Below, piece after piece: positions 36,613 to 45,917 of a DNA stretch of 64,000 bases (position 1 is its first letter; the number at the start of each line of letters is the position of its first letter). Both the position numbers and the translations under genes were made by a program. The notes beneath the pieces were generated by a model. The model was not told where the DNA came from and did no database searches. It was given only the letters and a program-made list of their open reading frames with translations. This stretch comes from a bacterium (GTDB lineage: Bacteria; Zhuqueibacterota; Zhuqueibacteria; Zhuqueibacterales; Zhuqueibacteraceae): contig JAKLJX010000001.1 of NCBI GenBank assembly GCA_023150945.1, positions 372,001-436,000 on the forward strand, in the 5' to 3' direction.

Positions 36613-37701
36613 CTACCCCGCCTTTTTCTCCAGGCTGGAGGCCACCATGAAGTAGCGGCCGATGTTTTCCAGGGTCAGCATGCCGAGAATGCGGTTGTCG
36701 TCCACCACCGGCACGGAATCCAGCTTCTTTTCCAACATCTCTTCGTACACGCGCGCCAGGCTGGCAAAGGGCCGCACCGCGGTGAAGCGCGTCTCCATGA
36801 AGTCGCGCACCGGCGCTTCCACGCCGCGTTCATAGATGGCCGCCATGACCTTGCTCTTGGGCAGGATGCCGATCAAGCGCTGGTTCTCCAGCACCGGAAA
36901 ATCATCCTGGCAGCCCTGATAGGAATGTTCGAGCGCTTTGCGCAGCGGATCGCCGGGCGCGAGCGTGTACAAGCGCGTGGACATGACGCGCTCGACCGAC
37001 ACGCCTTCAATCGCCTCGCGCAGGCGCACCATGCTCTCTTCGCTGCCGGCGCCGGTGAAGATGAACACCGCAATCACCACCAGCCACCAATTATTGAGAA
37101 AGAAGATGCCCGCCAGGCTAAAGAGCACGGCAAAGATTTGGCCGACGCTGCTGGCATAGCGCGTGGCGCGGCCGTAGGGATAGCGCAGTGCGAGCAAGGC
37201 GCGCAGCACGCGGCCGCCGTCCATCGGGAAGGCGGGAATGAGATTGAACAGCCCCATGAAAGCGTTCAGGCTGAGCATGCCGTTCCAAAAGTCTTTGCCG
37301 CTGAGGTCAAAGCTCAAATGATCCACCGGCAGACCGAGGGTTTGCAGGATCAGGTAGAGCACGATCACCGCGGCAAAGTTCACCGCCGGCCCGGCCAGCG
37401 CGATGACGATTTCCTGGCGGGGATTTTTGGGGAGATTTTCCATGCGCGCCACGCCGCCGATCGGCAACAGCACGATGTCGCGCACTACCACGCCATAGCG
37501 CAGCGCTGCCAGGCTGTGTCCGAGTTCATGCAGCAGCACGAACAGGAAGATCGTCAGAAAGAAAATCACGGCTGCCAGGCCGGCCGCCGGGCCGCCCGCC
37601 GCCGCATTCGTCCAGCCGACGAAGAACAGCAGCAGCAGGAAGATGGCGTGCACCTTGACTTCAATGCCGAAAATCGTGGCGAGTTTGAATGACCATTTCA
37701 T
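36613..37701 (-). CDS. Site-2 protease family metallopeptidase with CBS domains
   Basis: The 362-aa protein has several membrane helices in its first 220 residues. The zinc motif HELGH lies near residue 58, and the second ligand is in NLIPAFPMDGGRVLR near residue 158, the standard S2P pair. Two CBS domains follow (about 235-355; VERVMSTRLYTLAPGDPLRKA and VPVVDDNRILGMLTL), which may sense adenine nucleotides. Such intramembrane proteases cut membrane-bound regulators. Its ATG overlaps the stop of a possible tiny upstream gene (ATGA). The substrate is unknown. Confidence 0.9.
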   Translation of the reverse strand: MKWSFKLATIFGIEVKVHAIFLLLLFFVGWTNAAAGGPAAGLAAVIFFLTIFLFVLLHELGHSLAALRYGVVVRDIVLLPIGGVARMENLPKNPRQEIVIALAGPAVNFAAVIVLYLILQTLGLPVDHLSFDLSGKDFWNGMLSLNAFMGLFNLIPAFPMDGGRVLRALLALRYPYGRATRYASSVGQIFAVLFSLAGIFFLNNWWLVVIAVFIFTGAGSEESMVRLREAIEGVSVERVMSTRLYTLAPGDPLRKALEHSYQGCQDDFPVLENQRLIGILPKSKVMAAIYERGVEAPVRDFMETRFTAVRPFASLARVYEEMLEKKLDSVPVVDDNRILGMLTLENIGRYFMVASSLEKKAG

Positions 37702-37850
37702 GATAGCCGTGTACCGTAATCGAGTTGCAGGACCGCGTGACGACGCAGTAGATAACCCGCGAGAGGCAAAGATGCAAGCAAAATGACGCCGACGCCAAAC
37801 CGCCGCAACCGGCGGCGCAGCCAGGCTGCGTCAGGGTGTTGTGCCATCAT
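37698..37850 (-). CDS. Possible small membrane protein upstream of the protease
   Basis: From ATG 37850 a 50-aa product is predicted, with a basic start (LRRRLRRFG) and one hydrophobic helix (VGVILLASLPLAGYLL). Its stop overlaps the protease ATG by four bases, the usual coupling arrangement, which is the main reason to list it. No ribosome site is visible, and the longer in-frame version from 38009 looks non-coding. It could equally be only leader sequence. The remainder of 37851-38206 holds nothing recognisable. Confidence 0.35.
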   Translation of the reverse strand: MMAQHPDAAWLRRRLRRFGVGVILLASLPLAGYLLRRHAVLQLDYGTRLS

Positions 37851-38206
37851 GGGGCAAGATCGCACAGGTGTCCCGCCTGCAGCAGACAAGAGTTCTGCGC
37901 TGCTTCCTCTCACTGAGGCGGTTCGCTCCGGCCATTTTTCCGCTTGATTTTTTGGAGATGATATGGTAACCTGCGGCGCACATTTGATGAATTCTTCCGG
38001 CACACGCATGCATCATTCCTTGTTGTTCGTCCAAAACACTTGCCGTGTCGCTCTCGCATGGCGCCCTTCCATGACCGAATTGCTTTCCTGGAAATCGACG
38101 ATATGAACCGCACACCCCGTCTTGCGCCGGGTGCAATGCTTCGGCTGAACGCGACGGCCAGCCGAGGCCTCGGCGCGGCGGTGAGGTCTTCAGCACGGGA
38201 AGGAAT

Positions 38207-38983
38207 GTGAAAGTGAAGCACGCCTGCAGGCGTTTCCGTTTGAACGGCCTCGCGCTGTTGCCGCTTCTCTGGTTGGCGGCGCCGGCGCACGGCCAGCAGT
38301 TCCCGCGGCCCGTCGGCTATGTGAATGATTTTGCCCGGGTCATACCCGCCGGCATCGCGGCGCAAATCAATACACTGTGCACTGAGCTCGAGCAGAAGAC
38401 CGGCGCCGAGCTGGCGATCGTCACCGTCGATTCGATTGGCGACTACGACTACGTCGATTATGCCGTGCGCCTATTCGAGAACTGGGGCATCGGCAAACGC
38501 GGGCGTGACAACGGCGTTTTGATTTTCGTCACGGTGCGCGAGCGCAAAGCCCGCATTGAAGTCGGCTATGGTTTGGAAGGCATCCTGCCCGACATCACCG
38601 CGGGCCGCATTTTCCGCGAGTACATGGCGCCCGAGCTGCGGCGCAATGATTATGGCACCGGCATGCTGGCGGGCACGGCGGCCATTGCCGGTGTGATCGC
38701 CGAAGATGCCGGCGTCGAGCTGACCGGCGCGATCAAACCCAGGCCCCGGCGGGAGGGCGGCGACGAAGGCCTGTCGCTGCCGGGACTGATCATATTCTTG
38801 GTGATTTTGTTCGTACTCGCGCGCACGGGCTTGCTCGGACCGCTGCTGCTTTCCGGTGGATTGGGCGGGCACCGCCGCGGCGGCAGTTGGGGCGGCGGCT
38901 TTGGCGGTGGTTTTGGCGGCGGCGGGTTCGGTGGCTTTGGCGGCGGCCGCAGCGGCGGTGGCGGTGCCGGCGGCAGCTTCTGA
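38207..38983 (+). CDS. TPM-domain membrane protein (YgcG-like)
   Basis: The 258-aa protein uses GTG 38207, or GTG 38213, which is better spaced from AAGGA. A signal peptide (about 12-30) is followed by a TPM/Psb32 domain: PVGYVNDFARVIP, ELAIVTVDSIGDYD, RDNGVLIFVTVRERKARIEV and GYGLEGILPD. A membrane helix (about 192-212) and a long Gly-rich tail ending in RSGGGGAGGSF are typical of YgcG-like proteins. These often sit with LemA genes and are thought to act at the membrane; the function is not settled. A LemA gene lies two positions downstream. Confidence 0.9.
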   Translation: MKVKHACRRFRLNGLALLPLLWLAAPAHGQQFPRPVGYVNDFARVIPAGIAAQINTLCTELEQKTGAELAIVTVDSIGDYDYVDYAVRLFENWGIGKRGRDNGVLIFVTVRERKARIEVGYGLEGILPDITAGRIFREYMAPELRRNDYGTGMLAGTAAIAGVIAEDAGVELTGAIKPRPRREGGDEGLSLPGLIIFLVILFVLARTGLLGPLLLSGGLGGHRRGGSWGGGFGGGFGGGGFGGFGGGRSGGGGAGGSF

Positions 38984-39006
38984 TCGAAAACACGGTTGAG
39001 GCGAAG

Positions 39007-39732
39007 ATGAAAAAGCTGACGGAAGCTCCGGAAACGATCTTTGCGGAGTATGTCAAAGACTGGCAGGCCGCGCTGGGCGCGGAGGTGGAAGCGATCATTC
39101 TCTACGGCAGCGCCGCGCGCGGCGAATATGCCGCCGACAAATCGGATATCAATTTGCTGGTGGTGCTCACGCCTGCCGGCCTGGCGCGGCTGCGCCAGGC
39201 CATCCCGCTCACCGCCAAGTGGCAAAAGCATGCCGTGGTCACGCCGCTGGTGCTCACCCGCGATTTTTTGCAGGCCTCGCGCGACAGTTTTCCCATCGAG
39301 TTTCTCAGTATGCAATGCCACCACCGCGTGCTCTTCGGCGAAGACGTGCTGCACGCGCTGGAAATCGCGCCCGCGCATTTGCGCCTGCAACTCGAGCGCG
39401 AAATCAAGGGCAAGCTCGTCCATCTTTGGAAGGGATTGCTCGGCAAGGGCCAGGATCGCGCGGCGCTGCTCGAATTGCTGCTGGTTTCGATCAACGATTT
39501 CTACGCGCTGTTCGAGGCGTTTCTGTTTCTCAAGGGCGAACCGATTCCCGCCACCCGGCAGGAGAGTTTTCGCAAAGTGGCCGCCGCCGCGAATTTGGAT
39601 CCGGGCTTCATTGCTCCGCTCTTCCGGCTGCAGACCGGATCGGCGCGGCCCTATCGCGAAGAGCTGTGGCAGATCACCGAAGATTACATTGCGCAAATCG
39701 CCAAACTAACCGATTACATCGACCACCTGTGA
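39007..39732 (+). CDS. Nucleotidyltransferase-domain protein
   Basis: The 241-aa protein (ATG 39007, GAGG upstream) contains ILYGSAARGEYAADKSDINL near residue 31, the GS-x-A-R-G-x(n)-S-D-x-N pattern of polymerase-beta-type nucleotidyltransferases. The second carboxylate of the usual D-x-D is replaced by Asn, so catalysis may be weakened. The rest is helical, resembling a substrate-binding or HEPN-like part. It sits between the TPM and LemA genes with short gaps (23 and 34 bp), so it is probably in the same operon. That association is unusual and its meaning unknown. Confidence 0.8.
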   Translation: MKKLTEAPETIFAEYVKDWQAALGAEVEAIILYGSAARGEYAADKSDINLLVVLTPAGLARLRQAIPLTAKWQKHAVVTPLVLTRDFLQASRDSFPIEFLSMQCHHRVLFGEDVLHALEIAPAHLRLQLEREIKGKLVHLWKGLLGKGQDRAALLELLLVSINDFYALFEAFLFLKGEPIPATRQESFRKVAAAANLDPGFIAPLFRLQTGSARPYREELWQITEDYIAQIAKLTDYIDHL

Positions 39733-39766
39733 GCTGTCTGTCAACTGCCTGAAGGAGGAATGGATC

Positions 39767-40381
39767 ATGAGTAAAAAGTTTCTCATCGGCTTGGGCGTCG
39801 TCGTGCTGCTGGCGATTTTTGCCTACAGCTTTTTCTCCGGAAATTACAACAAGCTGGTGGGTTTGGACGAAGGCGTGAAGCAGGCCTGGGCGGAGGTGCA
39901 AAACAACTATCAGCGCCGCGCCGATTTGATTCCGAATTTGGTGGAGACCGTCAAAGGCGCCGCCAACTTCGAGCAGGAAACGCTGCAGAAGGTGATCGAA
40001 GCGCGCGCCAATGCCACGCGCCCGGAAATCAATGCCGAGAACGTGCTCAACGACCCGCAAGCGTTTCAGCGGTTTCAGCAAGCGCAGGACAATCTCGGCT
40101 CGGCGCTGAGCCGGCTGCTGGTCGTGGTCGAGCGCTATCCCGAGCTGAAGGCCAATCAGAACTATCTCGATCTGCAAACCCAGCTCGAAGGCACGGAGAA
40201 TCGCATTACCACGGCGCGCCGGCGTTTCAATGAATCAGTGCAGGGCTACAACAGCACGGCACGCACGTTTCCGGTAAACCTCATCGCCGGCATGTTCGGC
40301 TTCCAGCAGCGGCCGTATTTCGAAGCCACTGCTGAAGCGCAACAAGCGCCGAGAGTCGATTTCGGCGGCGACAAAAATTAG
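39767..40381 (+). CDS. lemA: LemA family protein
   Basis: The 204-aa product starts behind a strong GAAGGAGGA site. One N-terminal membrane helix (about 5-24) is followed by the LemA domain: NYNKLVGLDEGVKQAWAEVQ, the QRRADLIPNLVETVKG motif, and a four-helix region through RFNESVQGYN, then FPVNLIAGMFGF. LemA proteins are single-pass inner-membrane proteins of unclear role, often encoded next to TPM proteins, as here. A hairpin 53 bp downstream probably ends the operon. Confidence 0.92.
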   Translation: MSKKFLIGLGVVVLLAIFAYSFFSGNYNKLVGLDEGVKQAWAEVQNNYQRRADLIPNLVETVKGAANFEQETLQKVIEARANATRPEINAENVLNDPQAFQRFQQAQDNLGSALSRLLVVVERYPELKANQNYLDLQTQLEGTENRITTARRRFNESVQGYNSTARTFPVNLIAGMFGFQQRPYFEATAEAQQAPRVDFGGDKN

Positions 40382-40433
40382 CGGCTCACCCTGGCCTCCA
40401 CCCGCTGGCCTTGCCGCCGCAAGTTCGATGCAG

Positions 40434-40480
40434 GCTGTTGCCCGGCGGGCAGTGCGGCGTTTCTCCGCCGGGCGAACAGC
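40434..40480 (+). terminator. Hairpin downstream of lemA
   Basis: GCTGTT then CCCGGCGG (40434-40448) pairs with CCGCCGGG then CGAACAGC (40465-40480) with one bulge, forming a stem of about 14 bp. There is no T-run. It lies between the LemA operon and the DUF1848 gene on the same strand. Confidence 0.6.
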
Positions 40481-40616
40481 ATCTCTTGTCTGTCGTTTGC
40501 CGGAATCTCTTTCTGCACGCGGAATCCAGCGCCCTCGCAAGGCGCTGCGAGTGCCGCGGTGAATTCCTGCGAGATCGACAGGACGCAGGGGCATTTCTCG
40601 GGAAGCATATTGCAGC

Positions 40617-41549
40617 ATGGCAGCTCACGCCGACAGCGCGCCCCGCATCGTTTCGGTGTCGCGGCGCACCGACATTCCCGCCTACTATGCCGACTGGTTC
40701 ATGCGCCAGGTGGAACGGGGGGAGGCTTTCTATCCCAATCCGATCAGCTTTCAACCGGTGCGGCTGTCGCTGCGGCCCGAGCAGGTGTTGTTTCTCGTAT
40801 TTTGGACGCGCAACCCGCATCCGCTGGAGCGCCATCTCGACCGGCTGGAAGCGCATTACGGCCGCGCCTTCTATTTTCACTTCACCATCAACGGCCTGCC
40901 GAAGACGCTGGAGACCAACAACCCGCCGCTGGATTTTGCCATTGCCACCTTCCAGCGTCTGGCGCAACGCTATCCCGGCCAGGTTTACTGGCGCTATGAT
41001 CCCATCGTCCTGTCCGATCGCACGCCGGCCGAGTATCATCTGGAAAAATTCAGCGAGCTGGCCGGCCGGCTGAGCGGCGCCACCACGCGTTGCTACTTTT
41101 CTTTTGTTGCATGGTATCAAAAGGTCCGGCGCAACTTTGCCGAAGCGGCGCACAAACACGGCGTGCAGTTTCACGATCCCGGTTTGCCGGAGCGCCTGGC
41201 GCTGGTGCAGGCCCTCGCGGAACGGGCCGCGCCGCAGGGCATTCAGCTCTATTCCTGCTGCCAGGATGCCTTGTGCGCGCTGCCGCCAGTGGCCAAGGCG
41301 CGTTGCGTTGATGCGGAAGCCTTGCGCCGGTTCGCGCCGGAGCGCTGGCGCCGGCTGGCCGCTGCGCCTACGCGGGAAGACTGCGGCTGCTCTGAAAGCC
41401 GCGACATAGGCTACTACGACAGTTGCCCGCACGGCTGCCTTTACTGCTATGCCAATCTCAATCGCGCGAAAGCCAAGGCCTTTCATGACCGCTATCTGCT
41501 GCAGCGGGAACTGCCGCTGGACCGGCAGGCCACGCTCAGTCCGAAATAG
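40617..41549 (+). CDS. DUF1848 family protein
   Basis: The 310-aa protein has the DUF1848 pattern: VSVSRRTDIPAYYADWF near the start, LVFWTRNPHPL, and a Cys-rich end with REDCGCSESRDIGYYD followed by CPHGCLYCYAN. The cysteine spacing in the last part suggests an iron-sulphur or zinc site, and CxxCxYC is reminiscent of radical-SAM-like proteins, but the family's reaction is not known to me. The start is uncertain because no ribosome site is visible. Confidence 0.85.
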   Translation: MAAHADSAPRIVSVSRRTDIPAYYADWFMRQVERGEAFYPNPISFQPVRLSLRPEQVLFLVFWTRNPHPLERHLDRLEAHYGRAFYFHFTINGLPKTLETNNPPLDFAIATFQRLAQRYPGQVYWRYDPIVLSDRTPAEYHLEKFSELAGRLSGATTRCYFSFVAWYQKVRRNFAEAAHKHGVQFHDPGLPERLALVQALAERAAPQGIQLYSCCQDALCALPPVAKARCVDAEALRRFAPERWRRLAAAPTREDCGCSESRDIGYYDSCPHGCLYCYANLNRAKAKAFHDRYLLQRELPLDRQATLSPK

Positions 41550-41689
41550 GTTCTGCCCAGAAAGGAAGAAACCGCCCGGGCGCTTGGCCCCGAAGCGTGC
41601 ACGGCTCGAATAAAGTTCAATCTTGCTCATGACGAAGTGCCTGGGCGGTGGTGTTTGTGGACGGAGGACAAATTAAGCATCGTCAAGTT

Positions 41690-41822
41690 TCGTGTCTGCC
41701 CAAAGATGTTCCAACCTCGGCTGAGCCGAGGTTTCAAGAACTTCGAGTATTGTGGAACACAGAGGATCATGAGGCAACGGCCAAGCCGTTGCGGGAACAT
41801 TTTCTCAGAAGTTCGCGATCTT
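41690..41822 (-). repeat. Double-palindrome dispersed element, copy 2 (reverse orientation)
   Basis: Perfect palindromes CCTCGGCTGAGCCGAGG (41715-41731) and GCAACGGCCAAGCCGTTGC (41774-41792) are separated by about 42 bp. The flanking blocks GAACTTCTGAGAA, CTCGAAGTT and GTGTCTG match the copy at 45918-46030 when read on the minus strand. It fills the space between the DUF1848 gene and zwf. The rest of 41550-41884 contains nothing recognisable. Confidence 0.75.
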
Positions 41823-41884
41823 GAGCGAAGACGAAATAAACTCCGCAAATGGCATTTGCCGTTGGGTCAATTGGAATCGACTCT

Positions 41885-43423
41885 ATGCCCGACTTTGCTG
41901 CCGCCGAGAATCCGCTGCGCGAAGGCCTGCGCCTCGAGCGCATCCCGGCGCCCAACACCATGATCATCTTTGGCGCCTCCGGTGATCTCACCAAACGCAA
42001 ACTGCTGCCCGCGTTGTTCAATCTCGCCTGCGACAATCTGCTGCCGCAGGAATTTGCCGTGGTCGGCTTTGCGCGGCGCACGAAGAGCCACGCCGACTTC
42101 CGTGAAGAAATGATGCAGGCCATCAAACAGTTCTCGCGCAGACGGCAGTTCGATGCCAACTTGCTGCAAAACTTCAGCGAGCGCATCTTTTACCATTCCT
42201 CCACCTTTGAAGACGAGGGCGGCTATGCCGGTTTGCAGCGCTTGCTCGAAGAACTCGAAACCAGCCATCAGACTGCCGGCAATCGCCTGTTCTATCTTGC
42301 CACCCCGCCGGAATACTATCCTGAGATCGTGCAGCGCCTGGGCCAGGCCGGCATGGCCCGCAACGGGCGCGGTTGGACGCGCGTGATTATCGAAAAGCCG
42401 TTTGGCCGCGATCTGGACACGGCTCGTGAATTGAACCGGCAGGTGTTGAGCGTGTTTGAAGAAAGCCAGGTCTTTCGCATCGATCATTACCTCGGCAAGG
42501 AGACGGTGCAAAACATTCTGGTGTTCCGCCTGGCCAACGGCATCTTCGAGCCGATTTGGAATCGCCACTATGTCGATCATGTGCAAATCACGGTGGCGGA
42601 AGATTTGGGCGTGGAAGGCCGCGGCGGTTATTACGAAACCGCGGGCGTGATGCGCGATATGATTCAGAACCACATGCTGCAACTGCTGGCGCTGGTGGCG
42701 ATGGAACCACCGATTGCCTTTGCCGCGCAGGAAGTCCGCAATGAAAAAGTGAAGGTCCTGCAGGCTATCCGCCCGATTCTGCCGGAGGAAGTTGAGAAGT
42801 TCGTGGTGCGCGCCCAGTACAGTTTCGGATCGTTCGGCGGCCAGCAGGTGCCGGGCTATTTGCAGGAACCAGGCGTCGTTCCGGATTCGCGCACGGAGAC
42901 CTATGTCGCACTCAAGCTTTATCTCGACAACTGGCGCTGGGCCGGCGTACCGTTTTTCTTGCGCAGTGGCAAGCGGCTGCCGAAACGCGCCACGGAGATC
43001 GCGATTCACTTCAAATCCGCGCCGCATTTGCTGTTCGGCGCGCACACCGCGGGCTTGGAAGCCAACGTGCTCGCGCTGCGCATCCAGCCGGATGAAGGCA
43101 TCACGCTCAGGTTTGCCGCCAAATTGCCCGGCGCCGCGATTCAAGTCCGCACCGTCAACATGGATTTTCGCTACGGCACCTCCTTCGGCAAACCCTCGCC
43201 GGAGGCCTACGAGCGTTTGATTTGGGATTGCATGCTGGGCGATTCGACGCTGTTCACCCGCCGCGATGAGGTGGAAGCCTCCTGGCAATTCGTGACACCG
43301 ATTCTGGCGGGCTGGCAACAGCGCAACGACCAGCCGCTGCCGCAGTATCCGGCCGGCACCTGGGGCCCGCCCGAAGCAGAGGCGTTTATCGCACCCGAAG
43401 GCCGGCGCTGGCGCCGGGTTTAG
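41885..43423 (+). CDS. zwf: Glucose-6-phosphate 1-dehydrogenase
   Basis: The 512-aa enzyme (ATG 41885; ATG 41849 would add 12 residues) oxidises glucose-6-phosphate to 6-phosphogluconolactone and produces NADPH. The Rossmann motif is FGASGDLTKRKL near residue 30, and the substrate/catalytic motif RIDHYLGKETVQN lies near residue 200. The length is standard. It heads the pentose phosphate group, with opcA and pgl downstream on the same strand, although a 457-bp gap to opcA suggests a separate promoter there. Confidence 0.96.
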   Translation: MPDFAAAENPLREGLRLERIPAPNTMIIFGASGDLTKRKLLPALFNLACDNLLPQEFAVVGFARRTKSHADFREEMMQAIKQFSRRRQFDANLLQNFSERIFYHSSTFEDEGGYAGLQRLLEELETSHQTAGNRLFYLATPPEYYPEIVQRLGQAGMARNGRGWTRVIIEKPFGRDLDTARELNRQVLSVFEESQVFRIDHYLGKETVQNILVFRLANGIFEPIWNRHYVDHVQITVAEDLGVEGRGGYYETAGVMRDMIQNHMLQLLALVAMEPPIAFAAQEVRNEKVKVLQAIRPILPEEVEKFVVRAQYSFGSFGGQQVPGYLQEPGVVPDSRTETYVALKLYLDNWRWAGVPFFLRSGKRLPKRATEIAIHFKSAPHLLFGAHTAGLEANVLALRIQPDEGITLRFAAKLPGAAIQVRTVNMDFRYGTSFGKPSPEAYERLIWDCMLGDSTLFTRRDEVEASWQFVTPILAGWQQRNDQPLPQYPAGTWGPPEAEAFIAPEGRRWRRV

Positions 43424-43469
43424 GCAAGGGGACAAGGGGGCAAGGAGGCAAGGAGACAAGGAGACAAGC
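43424..43469 (+). repeat. Purine-rich microrepeat
   Basis: About five copies of an 8-9 base phrase of the form GGCAAGGA or GACAAGGA directly follow the zwf stop codon. They contain only short variations and have no hairpin. Confidence 0.7.
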
Positions 43470-43533
43470 TTGATTCAGTCTTCCATGAATGAAGGCAAAA
43501 AAATTGAAGGTCTTTGTGAATCTTTCGGCTTTG

Positions 43534-43583
43534 CTTCTCCGCGGGAATTGTTGAACCGCAGAGTCGTAGAGAACGCGGAGAAG
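43534..43583. repeat. Inverted repeat between zwf and opcA
   Basis: CTTCTCCGCG (43534-43543) pairs with CGCGGAGAAG (43574-43583) around a 30-base loop containing AACCGCAGAGTCG. The 457-bp gap 43424-43880 otherwise has no gene; a promoter for opcA-pgl may lie in it. Confidence 0.6.
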
Positions 43584-43880
43584 GGCTTGGTTCATGTTGC
43601 AGCTTATTGCGGTTGAGTGCCGGTGTTATTCGAAAAAATCCCGTGACAATTTCGTCTTCGACAGCAGCTTGACGAGATTCTTGCTCAAAATGATTGCCAG
43701 ACAGATGAATAATGCCATGGAACTCTGCGCTCTCAGCGTCGCGGCGGTTTGATTATCTGGTTCTTGGCAAAGTCCCTTTCAGTGTTTCATTCAATGTTTG
43801 CATCGGTGATTCAAACATTCCCATCATGCAAGCGGGACAAAAGTGCAGTGAATCCGGTAAATTCAAATGAGGCCAAGCCC

Positions 43881-45056
43881 ATGTCTTCACATCCTGCTGC
43901 AACCTTCATTCAAGGTGAAAAGCTTTCGGTTGATGTGGCCGCCATTGAGCAAGAGCTGACCCTGCTGTGGCAGGAGGTCGCGGTGGAGCAGGAGGCTGAA
44001 GACACGGCGGCCGCCGCGCCGGCGGGTGATCGGCCCGTGATGCGAGCCTGCACGCTGAACCTGCTGGCGATTGCACCCGACGACAAGACCGCGGAGCAGG
44101 CCGCCGCGGCGATCGCGGAATTCACCAGCCGCCATCCCTGCCGCGCCATTGTGGTGATCGCGGAGGCCGAGTCGGAAACCGCGGAGCTTTCTGCTTACGT
44201 GTCGGCGCATTGCCATCTGCCGGTGCCGGGCGCCCGGCAGGTGTGTTGCGAGCAGATTTCCGTGATTGCGCGCGGCCCGGCAGTCGCGCAAGTGCCAGGC
44301 ACGGTGTTGCCGCTGCTGGTCGGTGATTTGCCCGTTGCGCTGTGGTGGTTGTCCGGCTTGCCGCAAGAGTCGGAGATGTTCGAGCAGTTGCTCGGCGCCA
44401 GCGATTGTCTGATCTTTGATTCAGCGGCCGCGCTGGATCTGGGCCTCACCTTTGCCGCTGCCAATGCGCTCAATGTGAATTGGCAGAACGGCTCGGTGAT
44501 CGATCTCAACTGGCTGCGCCTTTCGCATTGGCGCGACCTGCTGGCGCATTTCTTCGAGTTGGCGGGCGTGGCGGCATGCCTGCAGAGCATCGAAAGAGTC
44601 ACAGTGAGGATGATCCACCGCACTGCCGAACTCGAAATGGCACAGCCGGCGCTGCTGCTGGGCTGGCTGGCGGCGCAATTGCAGTGGCGGCTCTCCGAGC
44701 CATTTGCGGCAATCGAAAACGGGTGGCGCGCCCTCTGGGATTCTTCCGGCCGCGAGATTGTCACGGAGATCGTCAGCGCCGAGAGCGGGAACGAGGCGGA
44801 ATTGGCCGGGCTTCATCTTCATCTCAACCACGCCGGCCAGCCGGCGGAGCTGTCGATCCTGCGCATGCTCAGCGACACCGGTTTCACCTTGCAGGCCCAA
44901 GTCACCGGCTTTGCCGAGCGGCCTGCAGAAACACCGCCGGGCCTGATTCGATTGGAGCAGGCTTCGTTGGCGGCGTTGATGGCGCGCGCGCTCGATCGCC
45001 ATCAAAGAGATGAAGTCTATGAGAAGGCGTTGCGCAAGGCCACGCAGTTGGTGTGA
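43881..45056 (+). CDS. opcA: Glucose-6-phosphate dehydrogenase assembly protein
   Basis: ATG 43881, with GAGG upstream, gives a 391-aa product. It lies directly between zwf and pgl and has the OpcA layout: an N-terminal helix, VMRACTLNLLAIAPDD (about 53), a domain containing VCCEQISVIARG, then LPLLVGDLPVALWWLSGLP and FDSAAALDLG. OpcA proteins help assemble or activate Zwf oligomers and are best known from cyanobacteria and actinobacteria. No catalytic motif is expected. The 31-bp gap to pgl indicates one transcript. Confidence 0.88.
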   Translation: MSSHPAATFIQGEKLSVDVAAIEQELTLLWQEVAVEQEAEDTAAAAPAGDRPVMRACTLNLLAIAPDDKTAEQAAAAIAEFTSRHPCRAIVVIAEAESETAELSAYVSAHCHLPVPGARQVCCEQISVIARGPAVAQVPGTVLPLLVGDLPVALWWLSGLPQESEMFEQLLGASDCLIFDSAAALDLGLTFAAANALNVNWQNGSVIDLNWLRLSHWRDLLAHFFELAGVAACLQSIERVTVRMIHRTAELEMAQPALLLGWLAAQLQWRLSEPFAAIENGWRALWDSSGREIVTEIVSAESGNEAELAGLHLHLNHAGQPAELSILRMLSDTGFTLQAQVTGFAERPAETPPGLIRLEQASLAALMARALDRHQRDEVYEKALRKATQLV

Positions 45057-45087
45057 GTGGAATGGAGGTTGATGCCGAGTCCAGCCG

Positions 45088-45837
45088 ATGAGCCTCGAAC
45101 AGAAAATCATCCTTCTTGAAGATACGGCCGCCGTGGCGCAGCGCAGCGCGGAAGCGTTCGCAGCGCTGGCCGCGGCAGTGATCGGCCGTCGTGGCCGGCT
45201 GGCTGTGGCTTTGTCGGGCGGCGCGACCCCGGCCGGGATGTATCGCCGCCTCGCTGCGCTGCCGTTGGCCGCGGCAATCGACTGGCGCCGGGTGCATCTC
45301 TTCTGGGGTGATGAACGCTGCGTCGCGCCTGATCATGCCGACAGCAATTACCGCATGGCGCGGGAAGCCTGGCTCGATCGGATCGCGATGCCGGCAGCGA
45401 ACGTGCATCGCATGCCCGCAGAATATCCCGATGGGGCGGCGGCAGCGGGCAGCTATGCCAATGAACTGCGCGCGTTTTTCCAACTGCGCCGCGGCGACGT
45501 GCCGGTTTTTGATTTGATCCTGCTGGGGCTGGGCACGGACGGCCACGTGGCCTCGCTGTTTCCCGGAACGCCGGCACTGGCGGAAACCGCGCGGCTGGTG
45601 GCCGAGAATCCGGTGCCGCATTTGCAAACGTCGAGATTGACCCTGACCTTGCCGGTGATCAATGCGGCCGCGAATGTTTGGTTTCTCGTCACCGGGGCGG
45701 ACAAAGCGGAGATGGCCGCGCATGCCCTGCAACCCGGACCGGATTCGCCGGAGATTCCCGCACGGCGGGTGCAGCCCGCGCGCGGGGCCGTCACTTGGTT
45801 TTTGGATCACGCTGCCGCCGCACGCTTGCGGCTTTGA
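45088..45837 (+). CDS. pgl: 6-phosphogluconolactonase
   Basis: The 249-aa enzyme hydrolyses 6-phosphogluconolactone, the step after Zwf. Family signatures are VALSGGATPAGMYRRLA (about 39), RRVHLFWGDERCVAPDHADS and LLGLGTDGHVASLFPGTPAL. It is of normal length with no signal peptide. Together with zwf and opcA just upstream, it covers the first two reactions of the oxidative pentose phosphate branch; 6-phosphogluconate dehydrogenase is not in this window. Confidence 0.95.
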   Translation: MSLEQKIILLEDTAAVAQRSAEAFAALAAAVIGRRGRLAVALSGGATPAGMYRRLAALPLAAAIDWRRVHLFWGDERCVAPDHADSNYRMAREAWLDRIAMPAANVHRMPAEYPDGAAAAGSYANELRAFFQLRRGDVPVFDLILLGLGTDGHVASLFPGTPALAETARLVAENPVPHLQTSRLTLTLPVINAAANVWFLVTGADKAEMAAHALQPGPDSPEIPARRVQPARGAVTWFLDHAAAARLRL

Positions 45838-45917
45838 GGCCGCGCGCATGCACCGGCCTGCGCCAGGAAGGCGGCATGGCATGAACAAACTGCAGGAGCT
45901 TGTGTCCGTCTGAAATC

